DNA of 64,000 bases from Atopobium sp. oral taxon 810 str. F0209 (GCF_000466405.1 NZ_KE952949.1:116056-180055), one strand, 5' to 3'. Shown: positions 1 to 9,143, counted from the first letter of the stretch. Notes: generated by a model not told the origin, from the sequence alone. Numbers and translations: made by a program.

Positions 1-528
1 CTCTTGGATAAATTTCGTAAGACAAATGCGGCAGAAAAGCCCGAGACGATTGCGTTGCAGCTTGCTCCAAATACTGTTGTGGCACCTTGTTCGGGTAAGG
101 GTGTATTGATGGCAGACCTGCCCGATCCAGTTTTTGCGAGTGGAGTTATGGGAGCGTCTTATGGCATTGAACCTGTGGGTGATGTGCTGTATGCACCAGT
201 TACAGGTACGGTGACTGCAACAACTCCCACCTTACATGCGCTCGGACTTGAAAGCGATGATGGGGTAGAGGTTCTGCTTCATATTGGTGTGGATACAGTG
301 ACCCTACGAGGCGATGGCTTTGAGTCTTTTGTCTCTCAAGGGCAGCATGTCATTGCAGGTGAGGCACTGATGCGTTTTGATCGCAATAAAGTTAAGGCAG
401 CGGGTTTTGCAGATACCATTATTACTGTTGTCACCAATTCTTATGATTTTGCGCAGGTAGATACCATTGAAGCGCATGATGTTGAGGTTGGGCAGACGAT
501 TATACATATCACTCGAGCCGAGGCATAA
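1..528 (+). CDS. PTS glucose-family EIIA domain protein (5' end may be outside the window)
   Basis: EIIA component of a glucose-type phosphotransferase system, which relays phosphate from HPr to a sugar-specific EIIB. Counting from the first possible start (TTG at base 4), the EIIA-Glc fold is visible: 'VVAPCSGKG' near residue 26, a first conserved His in 'TLHALG' (about residue 78) and the phospho-acceptor His in 'LLHIGVDTV' (about residue 93). The first residues look like a linker rather than a gene start, and the frame is open to base 1. This may therefore be the C-terminal domain of a longer EIICBA permease. The stop codon directly abuts the ATG of the next gene, so the two are probably co-transcribed. 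Confidence 0.85.
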   Translation, partial: LLDKFRKTNAAEKPETIALQLAPNTVVAPCSGKGVLMADLPDPVFASGVMGASYGIEPVGDVLYAPVTGTVTATTPTLHALGLESDDGVEVLLHIGVDTVTLRGDGFESFVSQGQHVIAGEALMRFDRNKVKAAGFADTIITVVTNSYDFAQVDTIEAHDVEVGQTIIHITRAEA

Positions 529-1179
529 ATGTCGCCTATGTCACGGTCATCATATTTGACTTTGCCTTCTGGGCGAGAACTCAATTCCGAACTCATTGAT
601 AAGCGGAGTCGTTTTATTGCTCAGCTCGTTCATGTGGACAACGAACGTGCTGCTGACGAGTTTGTTGAGCAGATCCGCGCACGTCATCACGATGCGCGCC
701 ACCATGTACCCGCGTGGATATTATCCGATGGTAGGGAGCGTTGTTCGGATGATGGAGAGCCGCGAGGTACGGGTGGCATGCCAGTGCTAGAGGTACTGCG
801 TGGTGCAGGTTTGGTAGATGCGTGCTGTGTGGTAACTCGCTATTTTGGTGGTACGTTGCTGGGGCCGGGCGGTTTGATGCGTGCTTATTCTGGGGCAACT
901 AATCAAGTGGTTCAGCGGGCGCGCGAGGAAGATGCGATTGTCGAGATGACACTGGTAACCCCTGTGACCTGTGTTATTCCCTATGCGGTTTACGGACGAG
1001 TAGAACGTCTTGTTCAAGATAATGGTGGCAAAATTCGCGACAGCATTTTTATGGAAGATGTGCAGCTCAATTGCGTATTTCGTGCGGGAGATGAGATAGC
1101 ATTTATCGAAGCAATGCGTGAGCTTGCAGCAGGGGATGAGCTTTGTAGTGTTGGCGAGTCTCGCTTTGCCGAGTTTTAG
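529..1179 (+). CDS. YigZ/IMPACT family protein (UPF0029)
   Basis: 216-aa protein of the YigZ/IMPACT family. The N-terminal UPF0029 domain shows the family hallmarks 'KRSRFIAQ', 'HHVPAWIL', 'SDDGEPRGTGGMPVLEVL' and 'VTRYFGGTLLGPGGL'. The C-terminal third fits the usual DUF1949 ferredoxin-like domain. In eukaryotes IMPACT modulates Gcn2; the bacterial role is not settled, so no function is assigned. The ATG follows the stop of the EIIA gene without a gap, suggesting translational coupling. Length is normal for the family. Confidence 0.88.
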   Translation: MSPMSRSSYLTLPSGRELNSELIDKRSRFIAQLVHVDNERAADEFVEQIRARHHDARHHVPAWILSDGRERCSDDGEPRGTGGMPVLEVLRGAGLVDACCVVTRYFGGTLLGPGGLMRAYSGATNQVVQRAREEDAIVEMTLVTPVTCVIPYAVYGRVERLVQDNGGKIRDSIFMEDVQLNCVFRAGDEIAFIEAMRELAAGDELCSVGESRFAEF

Positions 1180-1256
1180 CCTTCAGATGCCGAACGATAG
1201 AGTGCCAATATGATTCAATTTCTAAAATTAGTTAATTAAAGTAGGCGGGGACATAG

Positions 1257-1760
1257 ATGTTGGAAGTTGAGTCACTGTCCGATATATATACGGTACGACA
1301 GTTAGATAATAAAGATGTTTATAAAGTTTTAGAGCTTGAAAAGGGAAACCCCTTATATTTTGAATTTGCCCCTCCTGCCCCCTCAGTTGATAGCATTCTT
1401 GATGATATGAGGGTTCTTCCTCCCAATATGAGATATGAAGATAAATACTATGTTGGATATTTTGATCACGTTTCATTAGTTGCAGTAATGGATATTATTG
1501 TCGGCTATCCGCAAAAAGAGACGATTTTTATTGGCTTCTTCATGATGAACAAAGTCTTTTCAGGGCGAGGTATTGGAAGCAGAATAATCGCTTATGCACT
1601 GAATAAGTTTTTAGAGATGGGATATTCTAAAGCAAGATTGGGATATATGAAGAATAATATGCAAAGCAAATCGTTTTGGTATAAATGCGGTTTTATTGAG
1701 ACAGGAGAAGAGGTAGAGATTGACAGGGGGACGGTTGTTGCGATGGAGAAAGTACTGTAG
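1257..1760 (+). CDS. GNAT family N-acetyltransferase
   Basis: 167-aa single-domain GNAT acetyltransferase. The acetyl-CoA pyrophosphate-binding motif A is visible as 'FSGRGIGSRII' (about residues 102-112), followed by 'YSKARLGYMKNNMQSKSFWYK', split here as a beta strand and 'SKSFWYKCGF', the usual motif-B end with the consensus Tyr-X-X-Gly-Phe. The substrate cannot be read from the sequence. The gene is visibly more AT-rich than its neighbours, which hints at separate acquisition. It starts at the ATG after a GGCGGGG-type ribosome site and stands alone between the YigZ gene and a convergent pepC. Confidence 0.85.
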   Translation: MLEVESLSDIYTVRQLDNKDVYKVLELEKGNPLYFEFAPPAPSVDSILDDMRVLPPNMRYEDKYYVGYFDHVSLVAVMDIIVGYPQKETIFIGFFMMNKVFSGRGIGSRIIAYALNKFLEMGYSKARLGYMKNNMQSKSFWYKCGFIETGEEVEIDRGTVVAMEKVL

Positions 1761-1835
1761 GTGAGTATCAAGAGGTGTTGACTTGTATTAGTGCCTCTCA
1801 ATTAGGCGCATTTTTTATCCTATAGAGATAAGCAA

Positions 1836-1872
1836 AAAACCCGCAGGCCACATGTTCTGACCTGCGGGTTTT
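1836..1872. terminator. Bidirectional rho-independent terminator
   Basis: A perfect 12-bp inverted repeat (AAAACCCGCAGG / CCTGCGGGTTTT) with a 13-nt loop. It gives a U-run on both strands and lies between the convergent GNAT and pepC genes, so it can end both transcripts. Confidence 0.85.
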
Positions 1873-1907
1873 CTGACTTGTATAGTTTGCTTTTAGGGCT
1901 GTAGCTT

Positions 1908-3386
1908 TTAGGCCTTTGGAGCAACCGCAGCAGCGATAGCCGACCAAGGATCTACATCCGTAGCAGGTGTTTCGTCCCACTGACGCAGAGTTTCGGCGTC
2001 GACAAACTCTCGACGTACAGATACCTCACCACCATACAAACGGAACCAATCAGCAGAAACTACCAAGTATCCGTCCTTACAAGCATCCTTACCCCAACTA
2101 TTTTCAACACGCCAAGCCACGGGTTCGCCCTGCTCATCTAGCTCAACACCCTGGAAGGTCATAGCGTGGGTCAGAGAACTCTCGCGCATGTCGTACATGT
2201 CAGCGCGCTCCATCGATAAATCCACATCAAAGAGCGCGTCGTAATCCATGGTATCTAGCGCCAAAATTCCAGGGAAGTCCTCAATGCCACGAGGGAATTC
2301 CTGCATGACATCACAAGCCATCTCGCAAGGCACGCCTGCCTTAAGTGAAGCAATGGCTGCCTGCTCAAGCGTGTGCTGATCGACGTTGAGCATGCGAAGT
2401 TGCTTTGCACCTTCGACACTATCCATGTAGCGAATATGCCAAGCAGTGCCAAAGGGACGAGTCTCGCCTGGAATTGAAACAAGTTCTACATAGTCCTGAG
2501 GGTCTACTGGTACATAGCGCTCGGCAAACTCGCGCGGAGTGATACCACGGTCGCGTAGAACGCGGCGAGGCTTGTCATCGTCTTTATTTTTGCTATCAGC
2601 ATCGTCTGCAGCTTTTGAGTCATCCTTGCGGTCATCGCCGGTCTGCTCGTATACCTTTGTTTCGTCTACCTTGGCATTCTTTCCTACAGACTGAACAAAG
2701 TCAAAGCGCACAGGTGGCTCACCCAGACACACCGCAAGAAGGCGCCATACTTCCTCAAGCATTTTCTCCTTTTCGGTGCGTAATGTTGCCTCGTCAGCAC
2801 CCTCGGCATGCATCGCACGCAGAATGCTCGCATCGCGATGCAGCAGGCGCTCGAGCTGAGTATTCATTTGGGTGGAATCCTTAGAGCAGGCAGACTCGGG
2901 CATTGCATCCTTGGGAACAATGCCCCACTTGCTCACGAGATTCATTGCGTAGGGGTAGTAGCCACCATCACCCACGCCCTCCTCAAGTACAAAGCAGAGC
3001 GCGCGGTCATCAATGGGCTTATCTATCAGAGAAATGACATTTTCAAGCATGCTGTTGGACTTCTCTAGCTTGTCGTAGAACATGCCAAATGCTTGCGAAA
3101 ACTCAAACGTATCAACATCTAGGAGCTTCATCGTGGCGGCACGCAGCACGTTAAATGAGGAAAACATCCAGCAGCGACCAGAGTGGCGTTGGTTGGTAAC
3201 CTCGCCTGTTTTTGGGCGACTGACCGAGAATGTGTCGTGATAGGTGCGTAGGGTAGAGGCATTACGCGCGGCTTTCATAATGTTGTCAGAAGTAACAGCA
3301 TTGCGAGCGACGCGGTTGCCGCGATTGGCCAAAAACTCCTCGCGACGCTCATCAGACCAGCTGGGGTCGATTGCGGATTGAGTCAT
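1908..3386 (-). CDS. pepC: Aminopeptidase C / bleomycin hydrolase family (C1B), paralogue 1
   Basis: 492-aa cytosolic cysteine aminopeptidase of the papain-like C1B family, which trims N-terminal residues from peptides. The catalytic Cys lies in 'RHSGRCWMF' (Cys about residue 72), the catalytic His in 'SLTHAMTF' (about 410) and the Asn in 'VENSWGKD' (about 432). It is longer than the usual 440-460 aa because of an acidic, low-complexity insert at about residues 255-285 ('DDRKDDSKAADDADSKNKD'), roughly where the family has surface loops. It lies 91 bases downstream of a second pepC on the same strand; the pair probably arose by tandem duplication and may be co-transcribed. Confidence 0.93.
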   Translation of the reverse strand: MTQSAIDPSWSDERREEFLANRGNRVARNAVTSDNIMKAARNASTLRTYHDTFSVSRPKTGEVTNQRHSGRCWMFSSFNVLRAATMKLLDVDTFEFSQAFGMFYDKLEKSNSMLENVISLIDKPIDDRALCFVLEEGVGDGGYYPYAMNLVSKWGIVPKDAMPESACSKDSTQMNTQLERLLHRDASILRAMHAEGADEATLRTEKEKMLEEVWRLLAVCLGEPPVRFDFVQSVGKNAKVDETKVYEQTGDDRKDDSKAADDADSKNKDDDKPRRVLRDRGITPREFAERYVPVDPQDYVELVSIPGETRPFGTAWHIRYMDSVEGAKQLRMLNVDQHTLEQAAIASLKAGVPCEMACDVMQEFPRGIEDFPGILALDTMDYDALFDVDLSMERADMYDMRESSLTHAMTFQGVELDEQGEPVAWRVENSWGKDACKDGYLVVSADWFRLYGGEVSVRREFVDAETLRQWDETPATDVDPWSAIAAAVAPKA

Positions 3387-3477
3387 TTTGAACTCCTCCT
3401 TGAGATAAATATTTCATGTAAAAGCGGAGGCGCTGCTTATCTTTTTGACAAGCAGTACCTCAAGGCAGAGCTAATTG

Positions 3478-4854
3478 TTAGTGGCAAAGCGCCAGCGAAC
3501 CCATGGGATCCCAAGGTGCAAGTACGGTTGCTTCTTCGGTCTCATAGATGGTACGTTCCTCATCGCTGAGGTACTTCTTGTCCACAACAATCTGGAAGAC
3601 GTACTCGTTAAACCAGTCGTCAGATAGGGTATCAAAGCCATCGCGGCCATGATCTTTGCCCCAGCTATTTTCAACCTTCCAAGACTGGGGTTTACCGTTA
3701 GTATCCAGACGAACGCCCTCAAGCACCATAGCGTGAGTCATCAGGGACTCGCCGTAATCCAGACGTTCTGCCTTGGTAAGACCGCCTTCTACCGTCATGC
3801 CAAGCAGCCCGTCAATATCGAGAGCAGCGGTATCCATGATGCCCTCATTGCGCAGATAGGACTGGTTAACATCGCAGCCAAACCATACAGGTAGATCGTC
3901 GCGCATCTGAGCAATAGCGAGTTCCTTGAGGCGATCGATAGGGAGGTTGAGATAGCGTACGCCGCCCGCTTCGATAACGTTGCCTAGACGTGACACGGTG
4001 AAGGTGTGACCAAAGGGCTTATCGGCAGTAGGAGCGGAAATCAGCGAGACATAGTCGGAAACCTCCATGCCTACAGCCGCCTTAAAGAACTCCTGTGGGG
4101 TGAAATGACCAGAGATAGCCTCGACCAGCTGGTCGTCTTTGTCGCGAACACGGGACTCAAAGCTCTCAGGAGGCGTGCCCAAGCAAATAGCAAGCAAATG
4201 CCAAACCTCAGAAATCATCTCGGCGCGCATTGCTTCAAGGTCATCTGTGCTTGCTCCGGCAGCGGCAGTCTCACGCAGTCGCTTGGCGCAGCTGCGCAGG
4301 TAGCGAGTTAGATAGCCGTCCATATCGCGGGTATTTTTGGAGCAGGCAGTCTCGGGCATGGCCTCCTTGGGGACAACACCATATTTTTCTACTAGTGCAC
4401 GGAACATATCCCACTGGCTGCCATCGCCGATAGGGTCAGTGAGCAGGTAGGACACGAGGCGGCCATCCAAAGACTCATCGAGCGTATCGAGAATATTGGA
4501 TAAAAACCAGTTGGACTTCTCCAATTTGTCGAAGAACAGGGGATATGCCTGAGAAAGCTCAAAGGTCTTGAGGTTGTATTTTTTGATGGTGCGGAAGCGC
4601 ATGGTATTGAGGCTGGCAAACATCCAGCAACGACCAGAATGCATTTGGTCGCAACGTTCGCCCTGCTTGACTTCAATATCAAAGCCGAGTGCGTTTGCTG
4701 CAATGCCCTCGGGTATGCGAGCAGCCTCACGCAGACCCATAGAGCTGGTAGCATTTTTTGCAATCTGAGCCGCGCGGTCAGCAGCGAAATCCTTTCGCGC
4801 TTCGCTTAGGGCATCTGCGCCAATGGCGCGTAAACTTTCGTTTTCACTTGCCAT
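3478..4854 (-). CDS. pepC: Aminopeptidase C / bleomycin hydrolase family (C1B), paralogue 2
   Basis: 458-aa C1B cysteine aminopeptidase of normal length. The catalytic triad is visible: Cys about residue 76 in 'MHSGRCWMFA', His in 'LMTHAMVLEG' and Asn in 'VENSWGKDHG'. The start at 4854 (MASENES) is chosen because GGAGG lies five bases upstream; the longer frame to 4911 has no ribosome site. It is clearly diverged from its downstream neighbour and lacks the acidic insert, so the duplication is not recent. It probably works in peptide scavenging. Confidence 0.92.
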   Translation of the reverse strand: MASENESLRAIGADALSEARKDFAADRAAQIAKNATSSMGLREAARIPEGIAANALGFDIEVKQGERCDQMHSGRCWMFASLNTMRFRTIKKYNLKTFELSQAYPLFFDKLEKSNWFLSNILDTLDESLDGRLVSYLLTDPIGDGSQWDMFRALVEKYGVVPKEAMPETACSKNTRDMDGYLTRYLRSCAKRLRETAAAGASTDDLEAMRAEMISEVWHLLAICLGTPPESFESRVRDKDDQLVEAISGHFTPQEFFKAAVGMEVSDYVSLISAPTADKPFGHTFTVSRLGNVIEAGGVRYLNLPIDRLKELAIAQMRDDLPVWFGCDVNQSYLRNEGIMDTAALDIDGLLGMTVEGGLTKAERLDYGESLMTHAMVLEGVRLDTNGKPQSWKVENSWGKDHGRDGFDTLSDDWFNEYVFQIVVDKKYLSDEERTIYETEEATVLAPWDPMGSLALCH

Positions 4855-5011
4855 ATGACCTCCAATAGTCAATAACAGCTGTTGTGAGTACATCCTCAAT
4901 GAGAATAGCACCAGGCACTAACAACGAGTCGGCGGTATACTGGTTCTACCGAAAATGCAGCGACTTTTTTACGCGCCAGCAACCCGCACTTTTGCTGAGG
5001 AAGGAAGTTGA

Positions 5012-6406
5012 ATGCCTCTCGCGACATCAGACATCTCTCTTAAGCTCCCGAGACCTGCTCTGCGTGTAATTGAGGCGCTAGAATCTGCAGGTTTTGAGGC
5101 GTGGGCAGTTGGTGGCTGGGTGCGCGATGCCTTGTTGGCAAGGACAAGCCATGATGTTGATGTAACTACTTCAGCTAGCTGGCAGGAGTCAAAACGGGTA
5201 CTTTTAGCTGCGGGAATGGCAGTGCACGAGACGGGCACGGCGCACGGCACTATTACAACTGTTTGCGATTTTATGCCTATTGAGGTTACAACCTATCGTG
5301 TTGAGGGTAGTTACAGCGATCATCGACATCCCGATGAAGTATGCTTTGTCCGCGATGTTTGCGATGACCTAGGGCGGCGCGATTTTACGATTAATGCAAT
5401 GGCATATCACCCTGTTCGTGGTCTGCTTGACCCCTATGGTGGGCAAGCAGATCTTGAGCGAGGTTTGATATGCGCGGTCGGGGCGGCGAAAGAGCGCTTT
5501 GAAGAGGATGCCCTGCGCGTGTTGCGCGCGGTGCGTTTTGCTTGTCGTTTTGGCTTTGAGGTGGAAGAAGAAACGCACGCTGCCTTGGTTGCTTGTGCAC
5601 CTCAGTTGGCAAATGTTGCCCAAGAGCGCATTGGACAAGAAATGCGTGGCATCGTGGAGTCAGGTCATGTTGACTGGGCATTGATGCATCAGACCGATGT
5701 TATGGTGCAGGCAATTCCTGAGCTTGCAGCGATGGTGGGCTTTGACCAATGCAGCCCCTACCATGCCTTTGATGTGCTAGAACACACGGCGCGCGTGTGT
5801 CGCGCGGTAGAGGAGTTTGAAGGGGGAGTGGTTGCCCCGGAGCTACGCTGGGCAGCTTTGCTTCACGATATTGCCAAGCCAGCGACTTTTAGCAAAGATG
5901 ACACGGGACGTGGACATTTCTTTGGGCATCCCAAGGTTGGTGCTGCGATGGCAGAAAGCATTATGCGTCGCATGGCGTTGCCTAGTGAGTTGGTCAACCC
6001 TACGCGCATGTTGGTGCGTATGCATGACCATGTGGTTGTGCCTACTACGCGTTCTATCAGACGTACGTTGCGCAAGTTTGAACTTGCTTGTCCAGGTCGT
6101 GCGGTGGCGCTGACTTGGCAGTTGATTGATCTTAAACGTTCCGATGCGGTGGCCAAGGTACCTCGAGTGGCGAACTATGCCATAGAGTTGGATGTTATTG
6201 CGCGTGCCCTGCGTCGAGAAGTTGCGTCAGTACCTGCACTGACCGTACGACAGCTGGCAATCAGTGGGGCGGATGTCATAGCAGAGATGCAGCTTGAGCC
6301 AGGACCAGCAGTGGGTCTTGTGTTGGATACCTTACTGGCTGCTGTTATTAATGATGAAATCCCCAATGAGCGCGAGGCTTTGCTTGCCCAGATTAGGGGA
6401 GTATAG
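5012..6406 (+). CDS. cca: CCA tRNA nucleotidyltransferase
   Basis: 464-aa CCA-adding enzyme, which builds or repairs the 3' CCA of tRNAs. The nucleotidyltransferase head shows 'AVGGWVRDALL' (residues about 32-42) and the metal-binding 'HDVDVTTSA'. The RNA-binding motif 'RRDFTINAMAYHP' follows, then a C-terminal HD domain with 'LLHDIAKPATF'. The HD domain suggests 2',3'-cyclic phosphodiesterase or phosphatase activity as in other HD-containing members. An AAGGAAG ribosome site precedes the ATG. Its position beside the tRNA-Glu integration site is probably the native chromosome order. Confidence 0.93.
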   Translation: MPLATSDISLKLPRPALRVIEALESAGFEAWAVGGWVRDALLARTSHDVDVTTSASWQESKRVLLAAGMAVHETGTAHGTITTVCDFMPIEVTTYRVEGSYSDHRHPDEVCFVRDVCDDLGRRDFTINAMAYHPVRGLLDPYGGQADLERGLICAVGAAKERFEEDALRVLRAVRFACRFGFEVEEETHAALVACAPQLANVAQERIGQEMRGIVESGHVDWALMHQTDVMVQAIPELAAMVGFDQCSPYHAFDVLEHTARVCRAVEEFEGGVVAPELRWAALLHDIAKPATFSKDDTGRGHFFGHPKVGAAMAESIMRRMALPSELVNPTRMLVRMHDHVVVPTTRSIRRTLRKFELACPGRAVALTWQLIDLKRSDAVAKVPRVANYAIELDVIARALRREVASVPALTVRQLAISGADVIAEMQLEPGPAVGLVLDTLLAAVINDEIPNEREALLAQIRGV

Positions 6407-6481
6407 GCTCAAAGAAAGTCTGGCTATCGACAGTTGCAAATGATTTATGCGTACGGCGTCGGGATGCTGCATGAGAGTAAC

Positions 6482-6561
6482 AAAAAAGGCCAGAACCGAA
6501 GTTCTGACCTTGAACATGGTAGCCCGTACCAGATTCGAATTGGTGATCTCCGCCTTGAGAG
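6482..6561 (-). other. attL: 3' fragment of tRNA-Glu plus its terminator (left element boundary)
   Basis: 80-bp copy of the 3' half of tRNA-Glu, including the T arm, acceptor end and CCA, plus the downstream terminator hairpin GGCCAGAAC/GTTCTGACC. It matches 24419-24500 except for two single-base differences (C/T at about 6490, T/C in the T arm) and a missing TT after the tRNA end. The 5' half of the tRNA is absent here, so this is the original chromosomal 3' end displaced by integration. Confidence 0.9.
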
Positions 6562-6685
6562 TGTCTGAAGGGGTCATGACAGCAACTGTCAGAAATTGAA
6601 AACAGTGCTTTGAACAGGCGTTTTGCGATGACACCAGTACCACCCAGTGACACCATATGACACTGGTTTTTTCGCGAAAGTCCCC

Positions 6686-6705
6686 CGAATGTCCCCCAAT
6701 CTGGG
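6686..6705 (+). repeat. Candidate integrase arm site, left copy
   Basis: 20-bp sequence CGAATGTCCCCCAATCTGGG, found again with one mismatch at 24388-24407, both just inside the element ends and in the same orientation. Its C-run also forms a short hairpin with TGGGGG. Position and orientation fit an arm-type recombinase binding site; this role is inferred. Confidence 0.5.
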
Positions 6706-6783
6706 GGCATGTGGGAGACGGGTTTTATGCAGCTAGGACCATGTTTTATGCAGTAGCGAAATAACCGATACGGAGGTAAGACG

Positions 6784-7086
6784 ATGATGAACGAAAACTG
6801 GAACGACCTCTGCCAAGCCGAGGACATGGCATATTTCCGAGCCGACATCTGTCTCAGCTCGCCCGAGAGTTACACGCTTGAGGAGAAGAGCCAAATCTGC
6901 GACGACATGATCAGCACAAGCGCCGCCATCCTGGATGCCATGCGCGCCGACTTCGAGACCTATCCGCCCGAGCTCCGTGCAAAGCTGCTCGACGCGCTCT
7001 GCAGCTCTGGCACCGAGACGCCCGAGTGGTGGTGGGATGTGCTCGTCGGAGACGGCGACCCGCTGTATAGGGAGCTATTGGCCTAA
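6784..7086 (+). CDS. Hypothetical protein, acidic, 100 aa
   Basis: I do not recognise this family. It is a small acidic, predicted soluble protein without a signal peptide or membrane segment, rich in Cys-Asp and Glu pairs and ending in an aromatic cluster ('ETPEWWWDVLVGDGDP'). A strong ribosome site (GGAGGT, six bases from the ATG) supports translation. It is the first gene inside the left end of the element, in a position often held by an excisionase or regulator, but no helix-turn-helix is visible. It is convergent with the next operon. Confidence 0.65.
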   Translation: MMNENWNDLCQAEDMAYFRADICLSSPESYTLEEKSQICDDMISTSAAILDAMRADFETYPPELRAKLLDALCSSGTETPEWWWDVLVGDGDPLYRELLA

Positions 7087-7158
7087 GCAACGAGTGTTGG
7101 GCGGTATGTCATCAGTTGAAGGGCATGCCGCCCATTTCTTTGGCTCAGCCGGAAGCCG

Positions 7159-8526
7159 TCAGTCAAAGACAAGCACGTAGCCTTCAGTCACATCGAGAAA
7201 CGTCTTGTCAACCTCGTCGTAGACCAAGGCCAGCTCCTCGTCGGTCTTCCCTCTCACGTACGCATCGCGAGCCGCAGGTTTCTTGAAGATCACCCACTTG
7301 GCCTGAGAATAGGAATACTTTGCAAAGGCTAGCCATTGCGGATAGTTGATGTCCATCGGGTTCTTGGAGAAGTAGACCTTGCCTGCGTTGACGGCAGTCG
7401 CTGCCGTGTGCCCAATGAAGAGCATGGTGGCAAGCTTTGGATGCTTTGTCCTGTCAAGCGAAAACGGTATCGAGTCCCTGACCTTATGCCCCTCTTTGAT
7501 GCGCTTGAATGCATAGCCGAGCCGTACAACCACTTCCGTGATCATCACAGGTATCGATTGCGCACAGAAGTGGATGAAGTCGTAGCCTTCGTAGTACATA
7601 CCTTGAACGATTTCCGCAACAGTCTGCTCCGCTTCGCCGATGCTGCCAAATTGCAGCAGGTTGAAAAGACCCATCAGCGGGGCTGGCAACCCCATGGAAG
7701 TCGTTATGTCAGACTTGAAGTGGATGATCTGCTTGGCGATGGCGGCGAAGATGTCCGCTTCGGTCCTGTCTGCGTAGTTCGCCATAACCTGGACAACGAC
7801 TTTGCCAGTCTTGTCCACGGTAGTCATCGTCCCGTTCATTATGTCAGCAACCCCGAAGACAAAGCCAAGAATCGGATCATGCCCGAGCGAAAGCAGCCGG
7901 TGGTAGTATGCCGAGAGCCCTTCGACGCGGATGGTGGTATTGCGGTTATCCTGCGCGTCAAAAGGTACTTTGCTGACCTTGGAGTTTGCGAGCTGCTGCA
8001 TGTCGGCTTCGGGAAAGCGCTTGTCGAAGTAGTCCCTCACGTAGTCCGAGAGCGGCGCTGACCTAAGTCCCGTAGTGGTCCTGTGAGGTACGCCAACGAG
8101 AAGGATGTCCACCAAGGCGGATATAAGACCGGCGACGGCGCTGATGGCCACGTCGTAGCGGTCGAGCCTATGCAGGGTGTTGTACTCGTCGTTGAGCATG
8201 CGCACGGCGAGCTCATTGCTGGCGAGTTCTTCCGGAGTGAACAGATCCTCGAGAGCTACTTCCCCCTCTATCTCTCGATCAGACTCCGCGCATAGCTCTT
8301 CCCACGAAGGCACGACGAGGGTCTTCTGCGTTCGCGGCGAAATCGACTGTGCGGGCTTCGCGGAACCAGGGTCGATGCCAAGCTTTCTGAGTAGCTCCTC
8401 GGAGCTGGCTATGCTTTCGTCGACAGAATGGAGATCTGGGAAAGAAATACCATCCAGTTCTCGAGCCTGGTGCTTCAGAACCTTGTTTGCCTGTCTCTCG
8501 AGCTCGTTGTACTGGTATCTGCTCAT
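7159..8526 (-). CDS. Conserved protein of unknown function, 455 aa (element-borne)
   Basis: Conserved-looking 455-aa protein without a domain I can name. It has a charged N-terminal third (residues 1-130), a hydrophobic stretch 'AISAVAGLISALVDILLVGVP' (split: 'AISAVAGLISA' then 'LVDILLVGV') near residue 150, and a C-terminal half with several amphipathic or hydrophobic segments ('PAPLMGLFNLLQFGSIG', 'SIPVMITEVVVRLGYAFK'). No nuclease, kinase or ATPase motif is visible. Its ATG overlaps the stop of the upstream glycine-zipper gene by four bases (ATGA), so the two form a translationally coupled operon. The two-gene make-up on a mobile element resembles an accessory module, possibly defence; that is inference. 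Confidence 0.75.
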   Translation of the reverse strand: MSRYQYNELERQANKVLKHQARELDGISFPDLHSVDESIASSEELLRKLGIDPGSAKPAQSISPRTQKTLVVPSWEELCAESDREIEGEVALEDLFTPEELASNELAVRMLNDEYNTLHRLDRYDVAISAVAGLISALVDILLVGVPHRTTTGLRSAPLSDYVRDYFDKRFPEADMQQLANSKVSKVPFDAQDNRNTTIRVEGLSAYYHRLLSLGHDPILGFVFGVADIMNGTMTTVDKTGKVVVQVMANYADRTEADIFAAIAKQIIHFKSDITTSMGLPAPLMGLFNLLQFGSIGEAEQTVAEIVQGMYYEGYDFIHFCAQSIPVMITEVVVRLGYAFKRIKEGHKVRDSIPFSLDRTKHPKLATMLFIGHTAATAVNAGKVYFSKNPMDINYPQWLAFAKYSYSQAKWVIFKKPAARDAYVRGKTDEELALVYDEVDKTFLDVTEGYVLVFD

Positions 8527-9074
8527 GTCGCCGACTTGCCAAGGTCGCTTGCGAGATCCTTTATCGCCTGCTGGAGCAGGATGTTCAGCCCCTGCAGATA
8601 CTCGATACGCTCCTTGCTCGCGTTCGCCTCGTTCTTGAGTGCCCTGATGATTGCTTCGTGCTTCTCGAGTGCGGCTTTGTAGAGGCGCTCTTTCTCCTGT
8701 CGTAGCTGCTTGTTCTTCAGATGACTGGCAACGCCAACCCCGACTGCCGCCAACACGGCCACGGGAGCGGCGAGCACAAAGACGCCCGCAACCATCCCGC
8801 CGCCAACAAGTGTCCCAGCTGTCGCAAGGCCTGACGTGATCCCGGCGGCGGACAGACCCACCGTTCCTGCGCCGTAGAGTGCGGCGAACGAGATTGCTCC
8901 GCCACCGACGGCGCCGACGGCACCTCCGACAACCTCCGGGATGGCGCTCTCTCGAATCATCCGGCTCTTATCGTTGAGTGCTGCGTTTGCGTCGTTTACA
9001 ACGTTGACAACCTGCTGAAGCGAGTCAACGCTGGGGAAGTTCATGTCCTTCTTATTGGTGACATATTTGCCCAT
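8523..9074 (-). CDS. Glycine-zipper membrane protein with C-terminal coiled coil, 183 aa
   Basis: Small protein, first gene of a two-gene operon. Residues about 45-120 are a Gly/Ala/Val-rich hydrophobic region ('GGAVGAVGGGAISFAALYG', 'VLAAPVAVLAAVGVGVA') of the glycine-zipper type, giving two to three potential membrane helices. Residues about 120-180 are a charged, probably coiled-coil tail ('KNKQLRQEKERLYKAALEKH'). There is no cleavable signal. The start is supported by GGAGGACGCC directly before the ATG. Such proteins can form oligomeric membrane assemblies; here the function is unknown and coupled to the 455-aa partner downstream. Confidence 0.75.
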   Translation of the reverse strand: MGKYVTNKKDMNFPSVDSLQQVVNVVNDANAALNDKSRMIRESAIPEVVGGAVGAVGGGAISFAALYGAGTVGLSAAGITSGLATAGTLVGGGMVAGVFVLAAPVAVLAAVGVGVASHLKNKQLRQEKERLYKAALEKHEAIIRALKNEANASKERIEYLQGLNILLQQAIKDLASDLGKSAT

Positions 9075-9143
9075 GGCGTCCTCCGTGGTAGCGTGGGGAA
9101 CTACGTTAACTTCTTATTTTACTACCCTCGGACCGCACCATCA

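Noticed and set aside
614..898. Long His-rich antisense ORF within the YigZ gene
   Set aside because: Low-complexity shadow of the plus-strand gene without a ribosome site.
6640..6780. Promoter or small RNA near the left element end
   Set aside because: Hairpins are present (CCCCCA/TGGGGG), but no hexamer pair with good spacing; better explained as recombinase binding region.
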